Under the pieces are notes generated by a model, which did not search any database, was not told the origin of the DNA, and was given only the letters and a program-made list of their open reading frames with translations. Positions 22,905-34,299 of a stretch of 64,000 nt of DNA are shown here, piece by piece (within the stretch, counting starts at the first letter, position 1; each line of letters begins with the position of its first letter). Location: the NCBI RefSeq assembly GCF_000003815.2, contig NC_049994.1, forward strand, positions 7,588,424 to 7,652,423, written 5' to 3'. The stretch comes from Branchiostoma floridae. Lineage: Eukaryota; Chordata; Leptocardii; Amphioxiformes; Branchiostomatidae. The translations under genes were made by a program, and so were the position numbers.

Positions 22905-23365
22905 ATTAAAATCTGTAAAATAATATCTAGTCATCTTCGGTAATTTTTTTACCCAACTTATTTTTCGTCTCCTCTCGCTTTAACTTCGGAGTCTTCAGAG
23001 TATGTCATCCATGAACTTTACGTGCAGTTGCCTTATCAAGCTATTCGTTGCTAATCTCTGTAAATCAGTAAAATAAAATCCTGTCATCTTGGGTGTTTTC
23101 TTACCCATCTAGTTTTTTATCCGCCCCTCGCATTGAATTTGGTGTCTGCAGAGTCATCCATGATATTTACTTGCTGTGGCCTTATTTTGAGCTATTCGTT
23201 GCTAATCTCTGTAAAATCAGTAAAACCCTGTCACCTTGGGTGTTTATTTACCCATCTAGTTTTTTATCCGCCCCCTCGCATTAAATTTGGAATCTGCAGG
23301 GGATGTCATCAATATAATTTTCTTGCTGTGGCCTTATTAAGCTATTCGTTGCTCCATTTACAGAT
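22905..23365. repeat. Three ~150-bp tandem units, inverted MITE-3 ends
   Basis: Three units each contain TCTTGGGTGTTTTCTTACCC-like, AGTTTTTTATCCGCCCC, a GTCATCCATGA/ATTTACTTGCTGTGGCC segment (MITE family 3 end, opposite orientation to the array before it) and TATTAAGCTATTCGTTGCT. Together with 20581-22860 they form a larger head-to-head arrangement of the same terminal sequence. Confidence 0.75.
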
Positions 23366-23369
23366 AGCT

Positions 23370-25190
23370 TTCAGTCATCACTTATCTACACAGGGACACT
23401 CTGTGACCTGTTGTGAGATCCTATGCCTGGGAATGAGGTAGGGACTGTTTCGCCTCTGGTCGACAAAGTAACAAAGCGCTTCAAGAGCGCGACAGTCACG
23501 AACCTATCAGATGAGTTCAAGAGGTCCGAAAAACTTCATTAAACTGTGCTATCTGTGCGCCAACGCTTGTAACGCACAACTAACTTAGAGTAACAACTAT
23601 GGGGGCACATGACGTAACTGCAAGTAGTCATTGGCCCAGAACCCAAGCTTTTTTGGGTCATGCTACCGAACTTGTGCGATTTGGAAAGGAATAGAAATAC
23701 AGGATACAGGAAAAGAAAACGGTAAAAAATAGGAAGCCTGATAAAAACGCCGAAGAACATAAACAAAACTGCCGTAGCATAACTTTGCGTGGAGTAGTAA
23801 CTTTAAAGTAAACTAACTCGTCACGACTTTCCTCACTACACCCAGGTGTCCCTGACTTCGCGAACGATATCGGTTGGTGAGGTAAAATGCGGCGGATGGA
23901 GAGGGATAGGCTTTGCCTTCCCATACCGTGTCCTAGACACAGTGGATAACAACCTACTGCCCAGGCGGCTTTGAAATGGCTAGGGTACTACCTACCCGCC
24001 CAATTTCACATGTTTTGATGAATTCTACGATCCCCGTACCTCCGTAGCATCCGCCAGGCCTTCCTACGGGAGTGCTGAGAACGCAGAATTCGCCAAAAAA
24101 ATCGGACAGCCAACTCATCTGGTAGCAAAACTTCCCTGCCAAAATGTTCTCCCTATCATAGCCAGCGTAGTCAGTCTGGTAGAGAGTAGTTAGTAGCCCG
24201 TAGGAAGGCCTGGCTGTTGTTGTTTATTGTTGTTGTGCCTGGTGGAGGCTAACCTTGAAGAATTCTGGCCGTACTAGTACTACTTTATGTACCCGCGTCA
24301 TAGACATAGACTAAGGGAATTGCGGATAAATACTGTGTCCTACTACCTTGATATACACAATTATGTGGCATAAGAGGATGGTTGATATCAACGACGATGA
24401 AAGCTTCTTTGTGATATACGATCGCCTCAGATGGTAATACCTTCGATGTTCACTACTTCAATGAATAGATCAGAATTATGACCGAACTTACAGCTACCTG
24501 TAAAAAAAATTGCAAAGCTGGCAGGCATAAAAAGTTTAACGAAAATGCTCAAATTTCAATGGCATGTGCATAAAAAATGCAATTCCGTGCATCATATAAC
24601 ATTCCAGGTGAAAGGTTATTGGATACCATATGTAATAAAATGACACTATCTTCGGTTTTAAACATATTCTATGCATAATATCTGCATTCATAAATAGTGC
24701 CTATATCTTTGAAATGAAAAGAAATGAATGAAATTGTTGGGAAAAAATGACCACATCGTAACTTAAGAACAGTAGAAACATACGTATAACCGTAACACTT
24801 TCTAAATTGTAGTAACTAGATCTAGCTTTATATATATATATATATCATAGCTTCCCTGTTTGAATTTCATTGGTTTAATCAAACTCCTACCGGGTGGGAA
24901 AGATTACGCCGGCGGCAAAAGGCTTCATCTGCCCGAAGGAAATCCTGGCCAATCTACGGTAGACTGGATACAAGCTTAGCAACATTTTTAACGGCTTTCT
25001 TATTTATTCTTTCGCGATTTTATCTTTCAGAGAGCGCCCCCCCCCCCCAACATTTTATATTTTCAGTAAATATTTACTTTTGCATAACCGGCGTCTCGTG
25101 TTGCCGGAATAGTAATTAATCATGCATGTCGTACGCAGACACTAACAAGTGAACCATACACGCTACCTTTTTTGTGTCTATGTCTACCCT
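23370..25190. other. No gene supported; 17-bp inverted repeat at 24054/24198
   Basis: Frames at 23539-23924 and 23954-24142 (minus) lack recognisable features. A perfect inverted repeat CCAGGCCTTCCTACGGG (~24054-24070) / CCCGTAGGAAGGCCTGG (~24198-24214) brackets 127 bp, perhaps a small MITE remnant. Simple repeats: (TA)n at ~24832 and a C10 run at ~25038. Confidence 0.4.
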
Positions 25191-25480
25191 GACCTCAGAT
25201 TAGCAGCTGGGCCGACAAAGTTTCGACGGTGGGGCTGAATCGCAAGCTAGGATCTGGAGTGAGCTGCCATTCGGCGCCACTCAGGTGACCTCAATACGAC
25301 AGTAATTGCCCCAGGTGCGGCCAAGGGACTGTAGGTTTTGAACCACTCACATCGCACCATCGCACGTGTAGTGGGTTCTTTAACGTGCCTGGGGTATGGC
25401 TCTCCCCAGACACGGGAATCATATGATCCTTGATACGATCCAACATGTCCTTTACACGGATTTCGTCACTTTATCAGTAT
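25191..25480. repeat. Probable dispersed repeat fragment
   Basis: GC-richer block with GTGGGTTCTTTAACGTGCCT and GGTATGGCTCTCCCCAGACA, framed by AT-rich sequence. The composition and wording resemble dispersed repeats in marine invertebrate genomes, but there is no second copy in the window, so this is only a suggestion. Confidence 0.25.
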
Positions 25481-25789
25481 CTAGCTTCAGTTGTTTAGCC
25501 TCCTTCGCAGTTTGCACTTCCTTCCTAGGCAAAGTCTCTTCCACGGCAAACTCACTTTCTCGGCATTAGAGAGCCTTTAGCTAACTATGTACTGTGCTTT
25601 TCTGCCTGCTAACTCTTCGGACATGTTATCTGTCTATTTGGTAATTATAAGTTTCTACGACAGACAGACACACACACATATATATATATGTTATACAAAT
25701 GTATCTTAACAAGCAACCGACATAAAGCTACATAGAATATAGTTAGCTGTAAAGGTGTGGTCGAGCTATGTGACAGGTCTTCCAGTGTG

Positions 25790-26080
25790 ATACACCCAGT
25801 TTCTGTCGTGCATGTTAACTTCTTTGCATGAAGTACCGTTGGAGCATCCTCACTAGATAACTTTGAAGAACGTTTGTAGACACAGATATGCAAATGTTAA
25901 GTGTGACAGGTTGTTCAGTGTATGGTATAACCAGCTGCTGTCGCGCCAATTACCTGTAAAGCTGGTGTGTTACGCCAAAAGGCGGTTATATGTATACGGA
26001 TACACATACAATAGCTGGTGTGTTGCGCCAAAGGGCGGTTTTACCGGCTATATAGATACAGATACAGAAATTGCATATCA
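25790..26080 (+). repeat. Dispersed repeat with ~54-bp tandem tail, copy 1
   Basis: The upstream part (25860-25960) and the corresponding part at 53330-53420 encode similar peptides (VKCDRLFSVWYNQLL against VRCDRSFSI and then NQLL). Both are followed by tandem units AGCTGGTGTGTTACGCCAAA plus GGGCGGTTATACCGGCTATA and TAGATACAGATACAGA. Two units here. This organisation, a decayed coding 3' end followed by a tandem tail, would fit a truncated non-LTR retrotransposon; that is an inference. Confidence 0.55.
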
Positions 26081-26269
26081 GCCCCACTGTCATAAAACAG
26101 GTCGGAGGTCTGCGAAGGAGGCCGTATAAAGGAGCCTCTTTTTTCAGGCTACGTAGAAGTCACTATAGGAGCATTGGCTACTACGAGAGCATTGACTGTC
26201 TCAATGCCCGTTGTTCTAGTCTATACAGAAAAGGTAGCAACCAGACAAACGTCTGCTAGCGGTAACTAT

Positions 26270-26375
26270 CCTCACCTGGTATACATAGGCGTAGCATGTA
26301 GCTGGAACTGTTCACCTGTATCTGTAACACACATGCACACACCTGTAACCGTTAAACACCTGTGCACCTGCACCC
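26270..26375. promoter_or_regulatory. Cluster of five CACCTG E-boxes
   Basis: CACCTG occurs at about 26274, 26312, 26341, 26358 and 26366, all in the same orientation within ~100 bp. A second group of four is at 28968-29040. CACCTG is the core bound by Snail/ZEB/E-protein factors. A simple-repeat origin (ACACCTGTAACC-like words) is equally possible. Confidence 0.3.
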
Positions 26376-26506
26376 GGAAGTAATAACAAGCCACGTCAGC
26401 GCCCTTTTCCCGGTGCTGTTTACGTGTTTGCGAAGTTATAAATATTCAAGATGTGTGAGTTTTCATAAACGCCACGTAGCACGCGGTTCGTTTGAACTTT
26501 GTTCAT

Positions 26507-27585
26507 AAGGCCATAGCAGGTACATTTTATAGATAACTTCCTTTGCAGACTGCAAAATAAAGTCAGACGGGCGAAAAAAATATGATGACTAAAAAAAAAA
26601 ACAAGAAGAAGGAAATAAATTTTCAAAACATATGCCAGAAAGGCTGTAACACAAAATGTTGTTGTTGGCATCCGTCTGTCTCGGAAGACAATGGTAGGCG
26701 GACGGGTTTTTAAGGCGACCCGTCTGCCTGGCCTGCACTTGGGTTTTTAAGGTGAAGGAAGGGTGTACACTTCCTTCTTCACCCTCTCGTCCACTGGCGC
26801 ACTAGTCCTACAGGGGCAACTGTATGCAACGTGTAAGACGGCCCCAGCAGATGCAGGTTTGTTGTTTGGAGTTTCCGTCTCCTAGGAGGACTTCCGACCA
26901 AGGATGCAAGGGGTTCCTCCTACCCCTGACTCGTGTCATGGCGGGTGCGTCATGCCCGAACATGCCCCTATGGCCTGTCACCACCACAAAGGCCTGTCAC
27001 TGCCACTAGCCGCAGCGATGTACTCATTTACACCTGAGTTAGGTGAGGAAAGTCGTGTAAAGTGCCTTTCCCAAGGGCACAAGATCGGTGACACGGCAAG
27101 CGGATTTGAACCCCGGACCTCTCGGGCCTGAGACCAACGCGCTCCCGATCGTGCCACGCGGTCCCACTAACACAAAATTATCAGATGTCAACACAAAATG
27201 AAGTGACAAATTATGGTTTCACAGCCAATAAGTATTTCATTACTGTATTCAATACACGTATTGGTGGCGTAAAAGTGACACTAGTGTAGTTGACTGGTAT
27301 CACTTACCAAGTTGGCAATTACAGTAATGACTTCCACAGTGCTGCCACTTGAATAAGCATTATCCAACTATTATCACGCTACAAATACAGTACTATTCGT
27401 GGCTATCTCTAGTGTCACTTCTAAAAGTACAATTATTAGGCTACAACACAACCTATTTGCCCATTTTGGTACTTTCTCGTCATATTGACTATCTCCGAAG
27501 AAGAAAAATTCTTGTTTCTGAAATCAGGCGAAAATTACTGAGCGCGCAGATGTCATCCATAAAATTTGTTTGAAGTGGTATAATG
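26507..27585. mobile_element. MITE family 3 pair enclosing a composite SINE
   Basis: AGGCCATAGCAGGTACATTT at ~26509 and the inverted GATGTCATCCATAAAATTTG at ~27550 match the two ends of the 3367-3524 element. About 1 kb lies between them, including the SINE at 26651-27168. Either one MITE was split by later insertions or two partial copies are coincidentally opposed. Confidence 0.4.
26651..27168 (-). repeat. tRNA-derived SINE, family B, extended copy
   Basis: Minus-strand tRNA-like head at 27168-27100 (GTGGCACGATCGGGAGCGCG A-box region, GGTTCAAATCC B-box), then GTGCCCTTGGGAAAGGCACT and TTACACGACTTTCCTCAC, the family core. A ~380-bp GC-rich extension follows down to 26651, with internal repeats such as CACCCTTCCTTCACC mirrored by GAAGGAAGGGTG-type text at 26750-26790. 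The shorter copies lack this extension. Confidence 0.65.
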
Positions 27586-27589
27586 AGAA

Positions 27590-30525
27590 GCTCAAATTGG
27601 CCTGCAGGTCACTTTTCATCGAGGTCATGAGAGAAGATGTAAGGGTCAGACAAAATACAAAAATATACAGATTTCATTTAAAATCCTAACAAACTATACA
27701 CCCAAAAGGTACAAAAATCATGATAGACTAAAAGCTAGTCACACATATCACCATAGTCACACACGATATGGTCACACACAGCCGACCACGGCCTCCTGAC
27801 CTTCACCAGAACGCGGTCGACAATTGTCGTGAGCAAGGTCAGCTATGATTGGACAGGTCCAACGAGAGATATCTGATGGTCGTCGAGTTCGCCTAAACAT
27901 GTAAGTCTTCACAATGTCTTCTGAACCAGCCGACTCCGGATTTTGACAAACCAAAGTCGCGAAAGTTATATCTTGCTTTGAAATTTGAATGAAATACATC
28001 AGAAAGAGATTTGCAATACTAGCTTGGTCTTCACTTGCCGCAACATAGGTAAGATATTACAAAATATATACAAATTGCGCCGTTCTGTGTCATTTTTGAG
28101 CTCCATTATGTGACTTACATATTACAAATTACAAAGGCAATGATAGAAAGAGACATTGGACTGTCAGGGTCTAGTTTAGTGTCTGCCATGAAGGACAGAT
28201 CGTACTGGAAAAATTTTGCGTTGGACTGTGCTTCACTTGATGAATTATGATGATGATAAATTTATGAAAATTGAAATCAAAGAAGTCGCATTTTCTGGGG
28301 ACAAGTTCAGTTCAGTTCATCCTCTGTAGAGACGCCAGTGACACCAAGATAAAGTGGCAAAAAGGGACAACGTGGTGATAGTTGGAATGCCTGGCGCAAA
28401 CAGCCAATTTGCAGTGAGATGCCCACTTAACGCACACGTGATTGTCGTCAGCGGTTCTGTCCATTCAAGGTCTCCTCGTCCTTGGTCCATTCAGGCACGG
28501 CCACTACGCACGTAACTCACGCGACGTGGTAAAAGCGCCAGCTGACGACGTTCCAACGCGACGTTGTCGTCACAGCAACCACTTTGCAGCGTACGGGAAT
28601 TTTCTTACACCTCGTAATGTACTAGCACCGTCGGGCTACCTGAAAATCGCGCCGAACTCAAATAATATCAACAATATGGAAGCTAGAATACAAAATGATA
28701 ACGCAATATTTAGCTTAGGAAAATTATACACATTAGCTATATTCAACGAATTATTATGTTGAATAATAGCAAAATTATGCTCAGCCAAAATAGGCGTTAA
28801 ACAAAGCGCACAGCACACCCTATGTGCACGCTAACATATGCTAATCGTTTGACTTGAACTCTTCACGCGTCACGCTATTGCTGAAACCCCCCTCCCCCAC
28901 CAACCCACAAATGCGCTCGTGTAACGAATTAGCGAGTCTTTGCCTTTGACCTTGACGTACCTTTGCACCTGTGGGCGCTATCTACCAATCACCTGCACGC
29001 ACCTTTTATCACCTGATGACGTACCAACTATCACCTGCGTAGTCTTCAAATCGTCCAATACAGTTCCAACGGAATTTTAGGATTGGCTCGGAATCGTCAC
29101 GGTCTACGATTGCATCCACACACTATACAACATGGAAGGCTTATATATTGTAAACAGTGTACACTTGGTTTATCCTCCCGTGCCCTTAACTTGTATTTTT
29201 CCATGACGTGGTGCTATAGTCGTAGCGCTGAGGGAACCATTAAGTCCGCGGCATGGTACTCCACGAGCTTTTAGCTCGCTCGTCAATGCCCTGATACATT
29301 TGATAATACGCCCGTCCGACTTGTATTAGGCTTGATAGCAAGATGGACTGCAATGTATACAGCGGCATTGTCTCTGAAGAGGAGGGCATTTTGTTGTATT
29401 ATGTGTGTTACTCTCCAAGCAGAGGTTCAGTTGATTTTGCACGTCGTTTCATGCGTTTTTGTCGGGCTTTCCATTTTGTAACACTGTCTTATTGTCGGTC
29501 ATCCGCCAGAGGTTTGGCTGGTAGACAAAAAGGACAAAACTGACAAAATAGAAATCCCAACAAAAGCACCTAGAATACGTCAAAAACAAATCAAATTCGA
29601 ACCTCTGATTTGAGAGTATATGTGTGTCGGTTTTATTTTTATGAATAAGTCTTTGAAATAATATATTAGTAAACAGAATCAGAATGATTTATTGGTAAAA
29701 CATCGCAGCTTCAGTTTTTATATGAAAAATTGAACATTGACATAATCCACCGTTTTTACGTGAATCTTCTTTCTTGCATCTATACTTATATTGGATAAAT
29801 GACAATGAAGATGACCATATGAAAATAACATTGCGAAGTGAATTGGATTGTTATTTGACGCCGATTCCGAATGTTATTTCAATATTTTAAACTTGTTTCA
29901 CTACTTGTATTATTGTTTGTCTTGTATATTAATGTTGTATAATTTGTATAAGCCACTATTCGCCGTAAACATACACCGAGTCTTTGCTGCATTTGTTATA
30001 TAGAATTTCTTTCTTTTTGTTAAAGGACGGCAACCATCTGTTTCATTTGAAATCGCCGAGCTTAAACTAAGACCTAACCATGATAGATGGAGGGGTGAGC
30101 AGGGTCACCCAATGGAGAATTTTACGGGTCACCGCAAAGTATGACCTACGGAGGATTGATATAATAGGATCAAAAAGTTAGATACACTCGTGAGTGGCTG
30201 ATACAATGCAGTTCCCTGTTTCGTTCACGTGCGTTACCTAGCATTGCAATAATATATTGAAGAAAAGGATAGCATAAAAAAACAGGAAGAAAAAGAGCGA
30301 ATCAAAGGTTTTACGGAAATATATTTGAACATAAATGGAACTTGATATTCTTTACATAAAGAATCCAAGTTGTATGGGCGTGACCACGATTATATACTTT
30401 CCAAGACATGTACATACAAATGTAGTATGCTGCATAGGTGTACCATGCACATCGCGCTCCTACCGGTAGTTCTGCGTACTGCAGCGCGATGTGCTCTTTT
30501 CCCCTTCTTCTATTTCATAACAGGT
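27590..30525. other. No gene supported
   Basis: Frames at 28442-28762 and 29083-29543 have no recognisable domain or splice context. A cluster of ATCACCTG words lies at 28985-29040 and a short C-rich run at 28890. Remainder AT-rich. Confidence 0.4.
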
Positions 30526-30945
30526 GTAATAGTGTGGTTCAAGTGCCGCCAACCTGACCATGCCAAAAGGGTCTGACCATTTTGGCGTAACGGTTTATCG
30601 CGTTGGGTTCGTGATCCGGCATGGAGGATTCCGGGAGCCAGGAGACTGTTTCTACTCGCTTCTTACACTGGTTCCCATGCCGACTCTGAGAGTAACGTTA
30701 CAATAACATGTCTATATGTGCCACACATGGATATCGAACTCGGAGATTCGAGGACGAATCTTGAAAAGAAAAGGGGAGTACTGTAACAGTGGGGTTCAAG
30801 AGGGTTCAAGCGCCGCCAAACTGACGATGGCATGGGTCTGACGTCGACCCTTTGGGCGAAACGGTTTAGCGCGTTGGGCTCGTGATCTGGCATGACGGGT
30901 TCGAATCCGGCAGCCAGGAGACTGTTTCTACTCACCTCACCTACA
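30526..30945 (+). repeat. Duplicated tRNA-like SINE heads (~260 bp apart)
   Basis: 30530-30660 and 30790-30930 share GGTTCAAG(T/C)GCCGCCAA, TGACC or TGACG words, GG(C/G)G(T/A)AACGGTTTA(T/G)CGCG, TTGGG(T/C)TCGTGATC(C/T)GGCAT and GCCAGGAGACTGTTTCTACT. The second copy keeps a good A-box (CGGTTTAGCGCGTTGGGCTC) and B-box (GGTTCGAATCC); the first has a degraded B-box. Too rearranged to be functional tRNA genes. Confidence 0.6.
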
Positions 30946-33560
30946 TTTGTAACTCACTAACTACTTTCCATGTCTCTTGACGTCGGGGAATAGGTAGCTA
31001 TGAAGGCATACAGCCCCTCACTGTATAGCTATACCCTGTTAAACAGCCATCAAGGAAATTTGATGACCCATGTGCCACAGGGAAAGGTGAACAAGAACTA
31101 CAAAGTGAACAGCAACATGACGTTATATAACGTTACATATGAAAGTTCACTTTACAGTGCATATGGCCACACCTGGGCAAATACTACGATGAGTTAGCAC
31201 TTATTGGCAGTCGCCAGAGATATAGATACAGATATAGATTATTAGCCCCACTAATTGTAGGTTTCCCGCAATTCAGCCCCTGGCTGAAGAGGGAGTGGTC
31301 GGCCAACACAATGGTATATCAATTATAAAATAGTTTCGTGCAAAGCCAGTTGATACTATAGTATACAAGAAATGACTAACTCGCATGAAGTTTGATTAGA
31401 GTCTTGAGCTAGCTAGTTGCAAGAAATCAAAAATTTGACAATTTTTCCTTTACCAACATATATATATAGCCCGATAACGATATCATCGTGAGCTCACAAG
31501 GTACTCCACGGCGCCCTGGGTGTTGCTCGCCCGCCCAGTTCATTAGCGCACACCGGGGAATTTTTACGGGGTTGGCGTCAATTACATAGCCTACGGGGCT
31601 GCATTAGTTAGAATGTCCGACTGAAAAGATAGACTATTGCTTAATACAGTAGTAGGACTATGGCTTGCAACATAGAATCCGGTCCGTTTATTATATTGTT
31701 ACAGAGTTATTCAAACGGAAACCACCAACACGTCTGAGTCTGTCTAAACTATAACCATTTATGCCAGCTTGTTCACTATCTTCCTAAAGAGTCAAGGAAG
31801 AATGAAAAAAACAACCTAGACGACGAAACAACATCCTACCTTTTTTAAAACACAAGGAGTAAACCTCTAACAGGGCGCAAGAAAGCTCAGACTTCACTTC
31901 ACTTGAAGACGGCTGTTTTATATAGAAGAACAGATTGAAATTCCTATGTACAGTATAGAGCAAGGCTGCGGTGTATGGTTTGTACCAAATCCCAAGGGTA
32001 GGTAGTAAAACATTAAAAAGAAAGCAAGTTACAAAATATCACAATAACTACTTGTGGATCGTCTAGTAGCAGCTTATACACGTACAATTACAGTGGGAAC
32101 AAAGGTGGTTTATGCTACGTTACCCTTAAAAAAGCGTAAAAACACGTAATGATAGCATGGGATACTTTCTGTATTGACCCCTACGCATATTGGACTAGTC
32201 CAACTCCCAGGGGAGGCCCAGGAGAGGGACATGTTTGTGTTTACTTCCGGGATCGAAAGTTTTTGACCATGTTTGTAAACCGGCAGGTGCCCACTTCTCT
32301 ACTCCAGCTGTTTTGGACATTGTTTTTCTTCTCTTACTTAGGCCAGGGCAAGTAAGTCTTATGGATAACGGATTGATTTTCATCAGTTTTTCGGAGAAAA
32401 TTTTTGCTTCAGTCCTCTAAAATCGCAGCCTCGATGCCAACTACTATTTTAGCTTTTCACCACTCTTTCGGTCGCTTACAGTGACAAAAGTGACTAAGGA
32501 GTAGATCTAAAGGGGGCATGCTAATAGGGCATGCAGGCTTTTAAAATCTGTTCTCCGAGTAGAGGGTAGGATCCGGCTGGTATTTTAGACGTTTTTGTCG
32601 GGCGTAATATTACTAGTATGTCGGGTTTTCTTTTTGTCAGCCAGCCAATTATTAAATTTTGAGACGATTGTTGTAAATTGCAGACAGTTGTAATCACTTT
32701 TAGTGGTAACAATGGCTCTGACAAGACACAGGTTCATGCAAAGAATACTTAATAGAGCCTATCCCAGCCTTGTATTGTTTGGTACATTCCTTCACATAGA
32801 CCCCCGCTAAGATGTGAGCATCGAAGTAGACAGTGAAGATTACTTGACACATGTTTTGTCTTCTGACAATACCGACAACCGAACTTGGTAATAAGTATCC
32901 TAACGGCCATTTCGGGCTAGGAACTAATGGAATGGAATACAACAGCTGCCACAAAATGACAAAAAAGGACCTCTCCTAAACCATGCCCTAAATTACTCTT
33001 TGCCTTTGGAGTACTAGTACTTTAATAGTTCTCTTGTTCTACTGAACGTTGACCTTTGTCTAGTGTCTCCCACGTTGTATTGTACTAAGATTTGTAGTGT
33101 ATATATATATACACACTGTGACAGTTAACTCCAGACAGAGGTTGGATTTTGGCGTGTTGTCATAGACCCCGTCTTTTCGAAATGCTCTATTTTCTTTTTA
33201 TATCGTGCATTATTTATGGAAAGCTCATTTTATGAGCAAGTGAAAGTCTTCGATATTTTGATCTCTAAAATAATCGAAACGATATTAAGATTATCAAAAT
33301 GCCGGTTTAATCATAACTAGGGGGAATATTTATACATTTGTACAAAGAAAATTATAAAAAAAGATGTCCGAACGCGAGTAAGCTTAAGAGTTAATGCACT
33401 GTCTACATTCTCTTGGTTGTTTAACTATACACTATAACGTGTATAGAATGTACGTATGTGTAAATAATAGATACAATGTGTTATTCCATAAAATGCAATG
33501 TATGCATGACTAGGGTCTGCATTGACACCCCTGGTAAAAAAAAGAATTTCCTCACGAACT
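30946..33560. other. No gene supported; MITE-3 half at ~32341
   Basis: GGCCAGGGCAAGTAAGTCTT plus ATGGATAAC at 32341 resembles one MITE family 3 end. A TATATATATA run lies at 33101. Frames at 32149-32420 overlap on both strands and are not convincing. Confidence 0.4.
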
Positions 33561-33566
33561 AGGGCC

Positions 33567-33790
33567 CCTGGTGCTCAGCTGGTAGTAGCCTCACAGTTGA
33601 GCTTCTGCTTCCAAAAAGCTAGTAGTTGGTAACTGAAAGACCCCAGTTCAATCCTGGGTCGGGCATCTTAAGATTGGTTAGGGCTGCACCCATCTTTCGG
33701 AAGGGAAGCAAAATGTGGGTATTGTGTTCGAGGAGGTGCCTCGAGCACGGTAAAGGGGAAGGGCTAGCAACCCCTCCCTGGAAAAATATA
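33567..33790 (+). repeat. tRNA-derived SINE, family A, copy 3
   Basis: GGTGCTCAGCTGGTAGTAGC (A-box), AGACCCCAGTTCAATCCTGG (B-box), then CATCTTAAGATTGGTTAGGG, CTGCACCCATCTTTCGGAAG and a longer 3' tail with GAGGAGGTGCCTCGAGCAC than the other copies. Confidence 0.75.
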
Positions 33791-33926
33791 CCCTGCTAAA
33801 GTTTGTTGTTTTTGACATTTGGTGCTTAAGGCGAAGATTATCAAACGTATGCAGGGTTTAACGCTATTGTGAAGGCAAGCATTCTCAGACATACCTGCCA
33901 GACTTGACTGTCTGATCACATTTGAA

Positions 33927-34095
33927 TTCCAAACTGGGGCCCGGTCGTGAACATAAAGTATGATATAAAAGACATCAAAAGTACAGTATACGTACAGAGA
34001 ATAGTCGTGGGCATTATTTGTGTATATTTTACGTATGCGTGTCTATTTTTAATTTTTTCGTTTCCACGAACAGCCCGGTCAGGCCCCGGTTTGGA
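33927..34095. mobile_element. Small MITE with CCAAACYGGGGCC ends
   Basis: Left TCCAAACTGGGGCCCGGTCG plus TGAAC, right CACGAACAGCCCGGTCAGGC plus CCCGGTTTGGA; the two ends are imperfect inverted repeats of ~25-30 bp flanking ~110 bp of AT-rich DNA. A single copy in the window. Confidence 0.6.
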
Positions 34096-34250
34096 AATGT
34101 GACGTTACCCTTACCTGTGACATATAATCTCGAATGTATGTGCCACTAGGCACTACAAGCAAGTACATATGTAAATACTTTTCGTTTTGTGACCGCATCT
34201 GAACTGTGAGCAGCGACACCTGTCCTGCAGTACAATGTGAACCAGTCAGA

Positions 34251-34296
34251 ATTGCCCTGAAGAAGGTGACAGACGGTCACCGAAACGTCGGTGAGA
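34251..34296 (+). ncRNA. Hammerhead-ribozyme-like fold (possible Penelope-type relic)
   Basis: CTGAAGA (34257-34263) is followed by GGTGAC (265-270), loop AGACG and GTCACC (276-281), which form a perfect 6-bp stem. GAAA (282-285) and then CGTC come next. This is the order CUGANGA - stem II - GAAA - UH of a hammerhead core. The 5' TTGCC and the 3' GGTGA after GTC can pair (with wobbles) as stem I. Stem III would be minimal, as described for ribozymes in Penelope-like retroelements. No reverse transcriptase remnant is visible nearby. The fold is seen in the sequence; activity and element identity are inferred. Confidence 0.45.
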
Positions 34297-34299
34297 ATA

